A DNA stretch of 64,000 nt from an uncultured Eubacteriales bacterium. GTDB lineage: Bacteria; Bacillota; Clostridia; Christensenellales; Borkfalkiaceae. The position numbers and the translations under genes are program-made. Position 1 is the first letter of the stretch, and every line of letters starts with the position of its first letter. The notes under the pieces were generated by a model. The model ran no database searches. It saw only the letters and a program-made list of their open reading frames with translations, and was not told the DNA's origin. Of the stretch, positions 33,618 through 43,302 are shown piece after piece. Location: positions 186,001 to 250,000 of the forward strand of contig CAJLRM010000004.1 in assembly GCA_905209085.1 (NCBI GenBank), in the 5' to 3' direction.

Positions 33618-34772
33618 ATGAAAAAGGTGATCATCATCCGCTATGCGGAAATGTTTTTAAAGGGCAAGAACAGGGGCTTTTTCGAGCGGGTATTTTCTAC
33701 GAATATGGAACGCGCGCTGCGAGGCTTCCGTCACGAACTGCATCGTTACAGCGGGCGCTATCTCGTGGAGGACTTCGAGGAAAGCGAAACGGAAAATATC
33801 GTCGCGCGCCTGAAAAAGGTCTTCGGCATTCATTCGATGAGCGTCGCCTTCGAAACGGACAACGGCATGGAAAGCATTTTCGAAGCGGCGAAAGAGGTGT
33901 GCAGACCGAGCGGCAGCTTTAAGGTGGAAACGCATCGCGGAGATAAAAGCTATCCTTTGACCTCCATCGAAATCAGCAGAGAACTCGGCGCCCGCCTCTT
34001 GGCGCACTTCAAAACGCTGACGGTGGACGTACACGATCCGTCTTTCTGCGTCTATGTGGACGTGCGCGAAAACGGCACGGCGCTCGTTTTCGGGGAATTT
34101 TTCGCCGGCGCGGACGGGATGCCCGTGGGAACGGCGGGAAAAGGACTTCTTCTCATTTCGGGCGGCATCGACAGTCCCGTGGCGGGGCACATGATGGCAA
34201 AGCGCGGCATGAGCGTACAATGCCTTCATTTTCACAGCTATCCGTATACGAATATGCAGGCGAAAGAAAAGGTCGTCGACCTTGCGAAAATCCTCTCCTC
34301 CTACACCTTGGGAACGCAGCTCTATACCGTCAGCGTCACGCATATTCAGGAGGCGATCCATGAGAAATGCGCGCCGGAATTGATGATCACTCTTTTGCGG
34401 CGCTTCATGTTCCGCATCGCCGAGCGCCACGCCCGGCGGATAAAAGCGCAGTGCCTGATCACGGGCGAAAGCCTGGGACAGGTCGCCAGTCAGACCGTCG
34501 AGGGAATGACCTCCTCCAATTCCGTCGTGGAAGATTTACCCGTTTTGAGGCCGCTCGTCGGATTCGACAAAAACGAGATCATCGAACGCTCGATCAAGAT
34601 CGGCACTTACGACACCTCCATTCTTCCCTATGAAGACTGCTGCACCGTCTTTCTTCCCGATTATCCCGCCATCCGTCCCAAGAGGAAGGATATTCTCGCC
34701 GAAGAGAGCAAACTCGACGTGGAAGGGCTAATCGAAGAAGCCTTTGAAAGTTTGGAAACGATCGAGCTTTGA
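33618..34772 (+). CDS. thiI: tRNA 4-thiouridine synthase / sulfurtransferase
   Basis: Thiolates uridine 8 in tRNA and may pass sulfur to thiazole synthesis; 384 residues from the ATG at 33618, which follows GAGGAG. A ferredoxin-like plus THUMP domain spans about 1-165 (YAEMFLKGKNRGFFE; KVETHRGDKSYPLTSIEISR), and the PP-loop ATP-binding domain starts with LLLISGGIDSPVAGHMMAKR near residue 178. CLITGESLGQVASQT and DCCTVFLP near the C-terminus carry conserved cysteines. There is no rhodanese extension, as usual in Firmicutes; the neighbouring cysteine desulfurase supplies sulfur. Confidence 0.96.
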   Translation: MKKVIIIRYAEMFLKGKNRGFFERVFSTNMERALRGFRHELHRYSGRYLVEDFEESETENIVARLKKVFGIHSMSVAFETDNGMESIFEAAKEVCRPSGSFKVETHRGDKSYPLTSIEISRELGARLLAHFKTLTVDVHDPSFCVYVDVRENGTALVFGEFFAGADGMPVGTAGKGLLLISGGIDSPVAGHMMAKRGMSVQCLHFHSYPYTNMQAKEKVVDLAKILSSYTLGTQLYTVSVTHIQEAIHEKCAPELMITLLRRFMFRIAERHARRIKAQCLITGESLGQVASQTVEGMTSSNSVVEDLPVLRPLVGFDKNEIIERSIKIGTYDTSILPYEDCCTVFLPDYPAIRPKRKDILAEESKLDVEGLIEEAFESLETIEL

Positions 34773-34780
34773 AAGGATGT

Positions 34781-34813
34781 AAAAAACGCTTTCGAAATTT
34801 TCGAAAGCGTTTT
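34781..34813. terminator. Bidirectional terminator between thiI and the PBP gene
   Basis: AAAACGCTTTCGA and TTCGAAAGCGTTTT form a near-perfect 13-bp stem with a short AATT loop and T/A tracts on both sides. Confidence 0.88.
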
Positions 34814-34875
34814 CGTTTGAGTGAGAGCATATAAGCGCGGCGCGAAAGGACAGGCGCCGTCCGCTTGAATGCGGT

Positions 34876-37116
34876 TTAGTAGTTCCACCAGTCTTTTCCG
34901 ACGATTTCGGGCGGTGTATCGGGAACGACGGGACGCAGATCGCCTTCCGCGTTCTTTGTCGTCACGGCGGGAAGGGAGATGCTTTTTCCCTTTGTGCCTT
35001 TATAGACGGGGGTAATCGTATAGACGTAAGTCTTGCCGTTTTCCAGCTTGTCGTCCGAAAAAGTATCCGTGAATTTCCCCGAATAGACGGTATTATGCGT
35101 GACAGAGTCGAAGCGGTCGATGAGATATTCGTATTCTTCGGGCGCGCCCGCCTTCAAACGAATAACGACTTTTCCGTCCTCGTATTTGAGCGTGGGCGCC
35201 GATATGGCGGGATGGGAGTATTTGTCCGATCTCGCCGCGGGAAAGGCGCTCTTTTTGAAGAGTTCTGAAAAGCGGCTGTTCACGGGGGCGTTCTCGTCTG
35301 CCAGGATGATATTATGCGTGGCATAATATTCCGCTTTGTCGAGTTCGGCCTTCTCTATCCCCGCCGGACGGGGGAAGTCTTCGGGGAGGGAATTTCGGTG
35401 GAGATACTCGTTTATCTTCAACAACACATTGGCGGGCAGTCCGCCGCCCGTGATATCCGTGAGGGCGTTGTCGGCGTTTCCGAGCCATACGCCGACGCAG
35501 TCGGACGTGGTATAGGAAAGCGCGTAAGCGTCGCTGTTGCCTTTCTCCGTTCCGCTGGTCCCCGTCTTTGCCGCAACGGGGAAGGGCAGGGAGCGCAGTT
35601 TCTTTGCCGTGCCCGTCTTTGCCGCCGTTTTCAGCATATCGTTCACGAGGTAGGCGGTTTCTTCGGAAAACACCCGTGTCTTTCTCTCCGTTTTATGATA
35701 CGCGGGGCGGCCGTCGATGAGCACTTCGCGGATAAAGCCTCCTTCCGCATATTCCCCGCCGCAGGAAAAGGTGGAGTACGCGTCGAGCAGTCCGTTGAGC
35801 GTAAAACCTTCCTTCATGCCGCCGAGCGCCAGCGCGAGCGAATAATCTTCCTCGGAAATTGCGAGTCCCATCTTTTTCATATACTCCGCGGATTTTGCGA
35901 CGCCCATCGAATTGAGTATCTTGACCGCGGGCACGTTCACGCTTTTGGAAAGGCACTCGCGCACGCTGAGATAGCCGCTGTACGAGCCGTCGAAATTCTT
36001 GGGCTCGTAGCCCGCGAAGTTGGTCCTTTCGTCGAGGATCGGCGTGGCGGGGGAGATAAGATTTTCTTCCAAAGCGGGCGCGTAGACCAGGAGCGGCTTG
36101 ATGAGAGAGCCGGGAAGCCGCTTGATCTCTCCCACCGTCGAATAATACGCCTTGAAGCCGTGCGTTTTGCTGTCGAGAACGCTGTACGTTTTATCCGTTT
36201 CGCTTAAATTTCCCAAAGATTCGAGATATTCCTGCAAGCGGGGATCGAGATAGGTGTAAATGCGGATGTTGCCGCCAAGCGTAAAGTCGTAGCGATCGGA
36301 AAGTTCCTCCAATTCGTCGAATACGCGATTGAAATAACTCCTGTCGAGCGACTGCGAGGTCGGCGCGTCGGGAAGGGGCTTTTTGAGCGCTTCCGCTTCC
36401 TCCGTTTCGTCGATATGTCCCCGCGCGCGCATAGCCGAAAGAACGAGTTTTTTTCGCCGCGCACAGTTTTCGGGATGCTTAAAGGGGGAATAATTGTTCG
36501 GGGATTTGATGAGTCCCGCAAGGACCGCGGAATCCGCGAGGTCGAGCTCTTCGGGCTGCTTGCCGAAGTAGAAATCCGCCGCCGAGCGCAGTCCGAAGCA
36601 ACTGTGACCGAAATAGATGGTGTTGAGATATTTTTCGAGTATCTCGTCCTTGGAATATCTCTTTTCCAGCGCTCGGGTGAGTTTAAATTCTTTCAGCTTG
36701 CGTTTGATGGTCTTTTCCTGCGAAAGATGGGTGTTTTTGATGAGCTGCTGGGAAATGGTGGAGGCGCCCTCCTTAAAAGAGCGCGCCTTGGCGTTTTTCA
36801 AGGTGGCCTTCGCCATGCGCTTGAAGTCGAAGCCGCGGTGGCTGTAAAAGCCCTTGTCCTCGGTGTCCACGAAGGCGTATTTCGCTTTCGGAGCCAGGGA
36901 ATCGAGCCGAAAAGTTTCGCGCGAGGAAAACGCCGCGGCGTTTTTTACCGACTCGCCCTGCGCGTCGAAAAGCTCTATTTTATCGTCGGATAAAAGGAGC
37001 TTGTTCTCGTCGAGTACGGCGTCTTTCGTCACCGCCGCATAGTAAATGCTTCCGCCGGCAGTCAAAACGGAAAAACAGCCGACGATGATAAGCAGAATCT
37101 TCCATGTCTTTTTCAT
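34876..37116 (-). CDS. Bifunctional class A penicillin-binding protein (PBP1A-like)
   Basis: Membrane-anchored peptidoglycan glycosyltransferase and transpeptidase, 746 residues. One N-terminal helix (KILLIIVGCFSVLTAGGSIY) anchors it. The GT51 domain (about 60-240) shows VDTEDKGFYSHRGFDFKRM and EGASTISQQLIKNTHLS, containing the catalytic Glu residues. The transpeptidase has SLIK near residue 345, SVN near 413 and AAKTGTSG near 525. A C-terminal fibronectin-like region (YEDGKVVIRLKAG; GKTYVYTITPVY) follows. The start at 37116 (MKKTWKILL) is preferred over 37194, which would add 26 residues that cross the divergent miaB promoter. Confidence 0.93.
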   Translation of the reverse strand: MKKTWKILLIIVGCFSVLTAGGSIYYAAVTKDAVLDENKLLLSDDKIELFDAQGESVKNAAAFSSRETFRLDSLAPKAKYAFVDTEDKGFYSHRGFDFKRMAKATLKNAKARSFKEGASTISQQLIKNTHLSQEKTIKRKLKEFKLTRALEKRYSKDEILEKYLNTIYFGHSCFGLRSAADFYFGKQPEELDLADSAVLAGLIKSPNNYSPFKHPENCARRKKLVLSAMRARGHIDETEEAEALKKPLPDAPTSQSLDRSYFNRVFDELEELSDRYDFTLGGNIRIYTYLDPRLQEYLESLGNLSETDKTYSVLDSKTHGFKAYYSTVGEIKRLPGSLIKPLLVYAPALEENLISPATPILDERTNFAGYEPKNFDGSYSGYLSVRECLSKSVNVPAVKILNSMGVAKSAEYMKKMGLAISEEDYSLALALGGMKEGFTLNGLLDAYSTFSCGGEYAEGGFIREVLIDGRPAYHKTERKTRVFSEETAYLVNDMLKTAAKTGTAKKLRSLPFPVAAKTGTSGTEKGNSDAYALSYTTSDCVGVWLGNADNALTDITGGGLPANVLLKINEYLHRNSLPEDFPRPAGIEKAELDKAEYYATHNIILADENAPVNSRFSELFKKSAFPAARSDKYSHPAISAPTLKYEDGKVVIRLKAGAPEEYEYLIDRFDSVTHNTVYSGKFTDTFSDDKLENGKTYVYTITPVYKGTKGKSISLPAVTTKNAEGDLRPVVPDTPPEIVGKDWWNY

Positions 37117-37180
37117 CGTAAACAGTATCTGCCTATTTTTACTTTTTATGATGAAAACGCCGCAAAAAGCTTTCAAAGAC

Positions 37181-37209
37181 TTGATAAAATTCATAAAAAA
37201 GAGTATAAT
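37181..37209 (+). promoter_or_regulatory. Promoter of the miaB-mutS-mutL-miaA run
   Basis: TTGATA at 37181-37186 and TATAAT at 37204-37209, spacer 17 bp; leader about 22 nt. It lies between the divergent PBP gene and miaB. Confidence 0.75.
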
Positions 37210-37237
37210 GAAAGAAAAACTTTACGACAGGAAATTT

Positions 37238-38593
37238 ATGGAAAAAAAGTACCATATCGTCACCTACGGCTGTCAGATGAATGTGCACGAATCGGAAAAG
37301 ATCGCGGGCATCCTCTACAAAATGGGCTATCGGGAAACGAAAGAAACGGAAGAGGCGGATATTATCGTATTCAATACCTGCTGTATCCGCGAAAATGCGG
37401 AGAACCACGCCTTCGGAAACATCGGCGCGCTTAAAAAACTCAAAAAGAGAAAGCCCGAACTCATCATCGCCGTCGGTGGCTGCATGACGCAGGAAAAGGG
37501 CAAAACAGAGATCCTCAAAAAGAAATTTCCGTTCATCGACGTCATGTTCGGAACTCTCAATCTCGAAGAATTGGAAACGCTGATCGAGCGAAAGCTGAAA
37601 GAAAAAAAACGGGTGATAGAGATACGCGAAAAGGAAGGGGAAATCGTCGAAGGCGACGAGCCTCTGCGCACCAGCTATCCCAATGCCTGGGTAAATATCA
37701 TGTACGGCTGCAACAATTTCTGCTCCTACTGCATCGTGCCCTACGTGCGGGGGAGAGAGCGTTCGAGAAAGCCCGAAAATATCCTCGCGGAAGTAAAAAA
37801 GCTCGTGGCGGAAGGATATAAAGAAATCACCCTTTTGGGACAGAACGTCGATTCCTACGGATCGGATGGAAGTACAAAGACGACGTTTGCCGGGCTTTTG
37901 GACGCTGTAGCTTCGATTGAGGGAAAGTTTCGCCTGCGTTTCATGACGAGCCACCCAAAGGATTTCGGAGAGGACGTCGTCGAGGTGATGGAAAAGCACC
38001 GCAAGATCTGCCGCCTCGTACATCTGCCCGTACAGTCGGGTTCCGACGCCGTTTTGAAGGCGATGAACCGCCGCTATACGAGCGGCAAATACTTATCCGA
38101 AATAGAGCTTTTAAAGATGCGGCTGCCCGAAGCGGAGGTGACGACGGACATCATCGTCGGCTTTCCGGGAGAAACGGAGGCGGACTATCTGGCTACCGAG
38201 GAACTCGTGAAAAAAGCGGATTTCGCTTCGGCGTTTACTTTCGTCTTTTCTCCCCGTTCGGGGACCAAAGCGGCGTCGATGGAAGGGCAGATTTCCGAGG
38301 ACGTGCAGAAAGATCGGATCATGCGGCTCGTGGAATTGGTAAACTCTCTGACGCGGAAAAAATCGGAAAAATACGTCGGCAGGACGGTGGAGATACTCTG
38401 CGAGGATTACGACGAAAAAAAAGGCTTGTATCTCGGGCGGGACGAGTTCGGCCGCATGGGATATTTCGGGAGCGAGAGGAATGTGGTGGGCGAGTTCGTG
38501 GAGGTAAAGATCACGCGGGCAAACGGTATTTCCCTTTACGGCGAGATCGCGGCGGAAAAGGAAAACGAAACAAAAGAAGAAAACGGAATCTAA
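37238..38593 (+). CDS. miaB: tRNA-2-methylthio-N6-isopentenyladenosine synthase
   Basis: Radical SAM methylthiotransferase acting on tRNA A37 after MiaA; 451 residues. N-terminal iron-sulfur domain cysteines are in TYGCQMNVHESEK, FNTCCIREN and VGGCMTQEKG; the radical SAM cluster is in YGCNNFCSYCIVPYVRGRER near residue 160. A C-terminal TRAM domain (VEILCEDYDEKKGLYLGRDE) ends the protein. The start at 37238 has AGGAA upstream; the upstream ATG at 37209 overlaps the -10 box. It shares a transcript with mutS-mutL-miaA, so both enzymes of ms2i6A synthesis are in one run. Confidence 0.96.
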   Translation: MEKKYHIVTYGCQMNVHESEKIAGILYKMGYRETKETEEADIIVFNTCCIRENAENHAFGNIGALKKLKKRKPELIIAVGGCMTQEKGKTEILKKKFPFIDVMFGTLNLEELETLIERKLKEKKRVIEIREKEGEIVEGDEPLRTSYPNAWVNIMYGCNNFCSYCIVPYVRGRERSRKPENILAEVKKLVAEGYKEITLLGQNVDSYGSDGSTKTTFAGLLDAVASIEGKFRLRFMTSHPKDFGEDVVEVMEKHRKICRLVHLPVQSGSDAVLKAMNRRYTSGKYLSEIELLKMRLPEAEVTTDIIVGFPGETEADYLATEELVKKADFASAFTFVFSPRSGTKAASMEGQISEDVQKDRIMRLVELVNSLTRKKSEKYVGRTVEILCEDYDEKKGLYLGRDEFGRMGYFGSERNVVGEFVEVKITRANGISLYGEIAAEKENETKEENGI

Positions 38594-38614
38594 AAAGGCG
38601 GGTTTGAAAAATTT

Positions 38615-41209
38615 ATGGCTCTTTCACAGATGATGCGGCATTATCTCGAAATGAAGGACAAATACAAGGGATGTATTCTCTTTTATCGTCTTGGCGACTT
38701 TTACGAGATGTTTTTCGAGGATGCGGAGAAGGTTTCCAAGCTCCTCGATCTGACGTTGACGGGCAAGGACTGCGGACTCGAAGAACGCGCTCCCATGTGC
38801 GGGATTCCCTATCATGCGGCGGACGTCTATATTTCCAAATTGGTGGCGCTCGGAGAAAAGGTGGCGATCTGCGAACAGCTCTCCGACCCCAAGGAAAGCC
38901 GCGGACTCGTCGATCGGGACGTCGTGCGGGTGGTTTCGGCGGGTACGCTTATCGACGACACCATGCTCGACGAAACAAAGAATAATTATATAGCTTCCCT
39001 CTTCAAATCGGGGGACACGGTCGCCGTGGCATGGACGGACATCACGACGGGAGAATTTGCCGTGACGGAGTTTTGCGGCGTTTCCGCGGTCGAGGACACG
39101 ATCAATCAGCTGGTGAAATTGTCCGTGGCGGAGGTCATCTGCAACGAGGATATGCTGATCGCGTCCAAGGATCTGAAAGAAATCAGGCACAATCTTCTGC
39201 CGCCATTTTCCTGTTACGTTCCCTGGGCGTTCAACGTCAAGCACGCGGAGAAAAACCTTCTCGAACAGTTCGAAACGCTTTCTCTCGCGGCGTACGGAAT
39301 CGCGGGCAAGGAAAACTCCGTCGCCGCGGCGGGCGCCCTGATCGAATATCTGAGAGAAACGCAGAAACATTCTCTGAGCAATATCAATTCGATCAGGTGC
39401 GTCGATCATAATCGTTTCATGGTGCTCGACAGCATTGCCGTCCGCAATCTCGAACTCGTCAGAAGCAACGCGGAGGGCAAAAAGTACGGCTCTCTTCTGT
39501 GGCTGCTCGACAAGACGCGCACGGGCATGGGGGCGAGGCTTCTCAATCAGATGATTCTCTCTCCGTTAAAGGATATAGAAAAAATCAATTACAGACAGGA
39601 AGGCGTGGCGGAACTCTTTAACGCTTCCGTGGTGAGGATGGGGCTTGCGGATACGCTCAAAGAGGTAAAGGACATCGAAAGACTGTCGGGGAAAATTTCC
39701 AACGGCAACTTTTCTCCGCGGGACTGCGTGGCGCTCGCGGCCTCCCTGAACGCGCTCCCGTCCGTCAAGTTTCAGCTGACGGGATTCTCCGCGAAGATCC
39801 TTGCGGACATAGACGGAAATCTGCTCGATATGAAGCCGCTCGCCGATCTGCTTTCCTCCGCGATCGCGGATAATCCGCCCGCCTTGATGAAGGACGGGGA
39901 ATATATCCGCGGGGGATTCAACCGCGATCTGGACGAGCTTCGCAGGATCGGAAAAAACGGAAAAGACCTCATCTTGCAGATAGAGGCGAGAGAAAAGGAC
40001 AGGACGGGGATAAAGAATCTCAAAGTCGGCTACAATCGGGTATTCGGATATTTTATCGAAGTTTCCAATTCGTTCAAGGACAAAGTTCCCGACGATTATA
40101 TCCGCAAACAGACGCTGACGACAGGGGAACGCTTCATTACGCAGGAGTTGAAAGAGCTGGAAGAAAAGATTTTGACGAGCAGCGAAAAGGCGCTCAAACT
40201 GGAAGCGCGGCTGTATAACGATCTGCTCGACATCCTTTCGCAGAACATTTCCAAACTGAAAAAAATTTCCGGCGCGATAGCGCTGCTCGATTGTCTTGTC
40301 GCGTTTGCGACGGTGGCGAAAGAACGCCGCTACTGCCGCCCGCAAATGATCGAAAGCGGCGGGCAACTAACGATTACGGAGGGGCGTCACCCTGTCGTCG
40401 AGGCTATTTCCAAAGAGCGTTTCGTGCCTAACGACACTCTTTTGGACAACGGGGAAAACCGCAGCGCGATCATCACGGGGCCGAATATGGCGGGTAAAAG
40501 CACGTATATGCGGCAGGTGGCGCTCATCGTTTTAATGGCGCACCTCGGCTGCTTCGTGCCTGCGAAAGAAGCGAAAATCCCGCTCACCGACCGCATCTTT
40601 ACCCGCGTCGGCGCGAGCGATAATCTCATCTTCGACCAAAGCACGTTCATGGTGGAGATGACGGAAGTGGCGTCCATTCTCCTGCACGCCACCAAAGACA
40701 GTCTTTTGATTTTAGACGAAGTGGGACGGGGAACGAGCACGTACGACGGACTTTCCATCGCCTGGTCGGTCATTGAGTTTCTGACGGAAAAGATCCGCGC
40801 AAAGACTCTTTTCGCCACCCATTACCACGAACTCACCGAGCTAGAAAATAAGATCGAAGGCGTCAAAAATTATAAAATCACCGTTCGGGAAATGAACGGC
40901 GCGGTGGTGTTTTTGAGAAAGATCGCGCGCGGCGGCGCGAACAGAAGCTTCGGGATCGAAGTGGCTTCTTTGGCCGGCGTACCCAAAGAAATTACCGTAC
41001 GCGCGAAAGGAATCTTAAAGACGCTGGAAAAGAACGACATCGCCAAAGGCAGGATTTTATCGGGAGAGGAGAACGAAACGGAAGAGGAAAAGAGAACTCT
41101 GTCGGAAGCGGAAAAAATCCTTTCGGAAACCGACCTGGACACCCTCTCTCCCATGCAGGCGCTGCTTTTGTTGAGCGATCTGAAAGAAAAAGTGAAGGCG
41201 GAAAACTGA
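38615..41209 (+). CDS. mutS: DNA mismatch repair protein MutS
   Basis: Recognises mismatches and recruits MutL; 864 residues, normal length. Mismatch-binding Phe-x-Glu lies in RLGDFYEMFFEDA near residue 32-36. Connector, lever and clamp regions follow, and the ATPase has Walker A GPNMAGKSTYMRQ near residue 627, ILDEVGRGTSTYDGLSIAWS (Walker B and signature) near 705 and the conserved ATHYHELTEL. An acidic C-terminal tail (EENETEEEKRTLSEAEKIL) precedes the last helix. It begins 21 bp after miaB; mutL follows after one base. Confidence 0.97.
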   Translation: MALSQMMRHYLEMKDKYKGCILFYRLGDFYEMFFEDAEKVSKLLDLTLTGKDCGLEERAPMCGIPYHAADVYISKLVALGEKVAICEQLSDPKESRGLVDRDVVRVVSAGTLIDDTMLDETKNNYIASLFKSGDTVAVAWTDITTGEFAVTEFCGVSAVEDTINQLVKLSVAEVICNEDMLIASKDLKEIRHNLLPPFSCYVPWAFNVKHAEKNLLEQFETLSLAAYGIAGKENSVAAAGALIEYLRETQKHSLSNINSIRCVDHNRFMVLDSIAVRNLELVRSNAEGKKYGSLLWLLDKTRTGMGARLLNQMILSPLKDIEKINYRQEGVAELFNASVVRMGLADTLKEVKDIERLSGKISNGNFSPRDCVALAASLNALPSVKFQLTGFSAKILADIDGNLLDMKPLADLLSSAIADNPPALMKDGEYIRGGFNRDLDELRRIGKNGKDLILQIEAREKDRTGIKNLKVGYNRVFGYFIEVSNSFKDKVPDDYIRKQTLTTGERFITQELKELEEKILTSSEKALKLEARLYNDLLDILSQNISKLKKISGAIALLDCLVAFATVAKERRYCRPQMIESGGQLTITEGRHPVVEAISKERFVPNDTLLDNGENRSAIITGPNMAGKSTYMRQVALIVLMAHLGCFVPAKEAKIPLTDRIFTRVGASDNLIFDQSTFMVEMTEVASILLHATKDSLLILDEVGRGTSTYDGLSIAWSVIEFLTEKIRAKTLFATHYHELTELENKIEGVKNYKITVREMNGAVVFLRKIARGGANRSFGIEVASLAGVPKEITVRAKGILKTLEKNDIAKGRILSGEENETEEEKRTLSEAEKILSETDLDTLSPMQALLLLSDLKEKVKAEN

Positions 41210-41210
41210 T

Positions 41211-43301
41211 ATGTCGAAAATCAATATTTTACCCGCGCAGGTCTATAATCGGATCGCCGCAGGAGAAGTGGTGGACAGGCCGTATTCGGTCGTCAAGGAG
41301 CTTGTCGAAAACGCCATCGACGCGGGCGCTACGGAAATCGAGATCTATGTCGAGAGCGGAGGCAAACAGCTCGTCCGTGTCGTGGACAACGGAGGCGGCA
41401 TTCTCAGAGAGGATTTGCAGGCGGCTTTTTTGCCGCATGCTACCAGCAAAATCGCCAAAGCGGACGATTTGGAGCGGATTCTCACCCTCGGATTCCGAGG
41501 CGAGGCCGTGGCGTCCATCGCGGCGGTTTCCAAAATGACGATCACCTCCAAAGTTCCCGGAGAAAGGTGCTATCAGTTGGCTTCGGACGGCGGAAAGCTT
41601 GGGGAAATCAAGGAGGCGGCGGGCGACGATGGAACGGACGTCAAAGTGGAAATGCTCTTTTTCAACACGCCCGTGCGGCTCGGCTTTTTGAAATCGGACA
41701 AAGCGGAAGAAACGGATATCACTAACTTCGTTTCCCGCTTTATTCTCAATCGACCGAACATTTCCTTCCGCTATTACGTCAACGGCAAGAAGATCCTGCA
41801 ATCGTTCGGGGGCGGAGAGGAAGAAGCGGTCGTGGGAGTCTACGGCGCATCCGTTCTCAAAGACTGCTATAAGCTCGATGCGGAAAAACACGGAATCCGC
41901 ATTCGCGGCTATATCGGCAATCAGAATTTTTCCAAGCCGAATAAGACTTATCAGAGCGTATTTCTGAACGGACGCTATATCGTCAATTCCACGATCGCCG
42001 CCGCGGTAGCCAATGCCTACGCAAGCTATCTGATGAAGAGGCAATATCCTTTTTATATCCTCTATATCGATGTGCCGACGGAGATAGTCGACGTCAACGT
42101 GCATCCCAATAAGGCGGACGTGCGCTTCGCGGACAACCAAATTATATACGGCTGCATCTATTCGGTCGTGTCCAATGTTTTGGACGGCAATTCCAAGGCG
42201 TTGGAATATGTGGTGCCCGATAAAAACGTGTCCGCGACGCAGGAAACTTTTTCGACTGTTCCCGAGCGGGCGCAACCGCCGCACGGCAATACGCCTCCGC
42301 CTTCCTTTTCGGAAAAGCGGTCGGGAGAAATGCCTTTAAAAAGCGATAAGGCTTCGGGCTTTGCCGCCTTTACTTACGAAGACGCAAAGCGGGAAATAGA
42401 AAAGGCGGCGCCGCAGTTTTCCGTTCAAAAACAAAATTCCGCAAAAGGGGAAATAGAGCTTCCCTTTGCGATAGACGACGGAGAGGATACTTCCCGAAAA
42501 ACCCCCGAAGCGCGCGGCGGAGCGATGGAAAAAGACAAAGAAAAGGAATCCGATTTAAGGGACGCCTTTGCCGATCTCCATTTCGAAAAGAACGTTTTGG
42601 AAGTAAACGCGTCGGAAACGATTTCCGCATCGGCAGAGCGGCAGAACGAACGGCAGGATTTCTTTGCCGAGAACAAAAAATTGCTCGAAGAGATGGAAAG
42701 CAAGGCAAAACAGAACAAGATCGACGTCGCCTCCTGCGTGTATGCGGGAAAACTGTTCAACACCTATCTTTTGTACGAGCGAGGGGAGGAAGTTTTTATC
42801 ATCGATCAGCACGCCGCGCACGAAAGATTGATTTTCAATCGCTTGAAAGAACAGATGCAGAGCCGTAGAATTTTGCAGCAACCCATGCTCTTGCCTTTTA
42901 TGCTCGATCTGAACGCCTTTGAGAGCGCGTTCATTCGGGAAAATCTCGAAAATATCCGCGACATCGGCTTCGATATCGAAGAGTTCGGAAACAATGCCTT
43001 CAAAATTTCCGCCGTGCCTCTCGATTTGCAGGAAATAGATTTAAAAGCGTTTTTTAATGAAATTCTCGGCGACGTGAGCGGCTATCGCTGTGTCAAGCTG
43101 GAAGATCTCTTAAAGGATAAGCTTGCTACCGCCGCCTGCAAAGCCGCGGTAAAGGGCGGCATGGATCTGACGCGCGAGGAAGTGGACAGACTTTTTGCCC
43201 TGATGGACGGGAATATGGGACTGAAATGCCCGCACGGCAGACCCGTCGTTGTCAAAATGACGAAGACGGACCTCGAAAAAATGTTTAAGAGGATCGTCTG
43301 A
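41211..43301 (+). CDS. mutL: DNA mismatch repair protein MutL
   Basis: ATP-dependent mediator of mismatch repair; 696 residues. N-terminal GHKL ATPase: AAGEVVDRPYSVVKELVENA, VVDNGGGI, HATSKI and LTLGFRGEALASI-type LTLGFRGEAVASI. Residues about 335-500 are a low-complexity linker. The C-terminal dimer domain has IDQHAAHERLIFNRL near residue 525 and LKCPHGRPVVVKM near the end, which in Firmicutes form an endonuclease metal site. The last acidic residue of the DQHAxxExxxxE motif is Asn here. It starts one base after the mutS stop and ends one base before miaA. Confidence 0.96.
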   Translation: MSKINILPAQVYNRIAAGEVVDRPYSVVKELVENAIDAGATEIEIYVESGGKQLVRVVDNGGGILREDLQAAFLPHATSKIAKADDLERILTLGFRGEAVASIAAVSKMTITSKVPGERCYQLASDGGKLGEIKEAAGDDGTDVKVEMLFFNTPVRLGFLKSDKAEETDITNFVSRFILNRPNISFRYYVNGKKILQSFGGGEEEAVVGVYGASVLKDCYKLDAEKHGIRIRGYIGNQNFSKPNKTYQSVFLNGRYIVNSTIAAAVANAYASYLMKRQYPFYILYIDVPTEIVDVNVHPNKADVRFADNQIIYGCIYSVVSNVLDGNSKALEYVVPDKNVSATQETFSTVPERAQPPHGNTPPPSFSEKRSGEMPLKSDKASGFAAFTYEDAKREIEKAAPQFSVQKQNSAKGEIELPFAIDDGEDTSRKTPEARGGAMEKDKEKESDLRDAFADLHFEKNVLEVNASETISASAERQNERQDFFAENKKLLEEMESKAKQNKIDVASCVYAGKLFNTYLLYERGEEVFIIDQHAAHERLIFNRLKEQMQSRRILQQPMLLPFMLDLNAFESAFIRENLENIRDIGFDIEEFGNNAFKISAVPLDLQEIDLKAFFNEILGDVSGYRCVKLEDLLKDKLATAACKAAVKGGMDLTREEVDRLFALMDGNMGLKCPHGRPVVVKMTKTDLEKMFKRIV

Positions 43302-43302
43302 T

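Noticed and set aside
37209..37240. Upstream ATG as the miaB start
   Set aside because: It overlaps the TATAAT of the promoter; the ATG at 37238 has a ribosome site and gives the family N-terminus.
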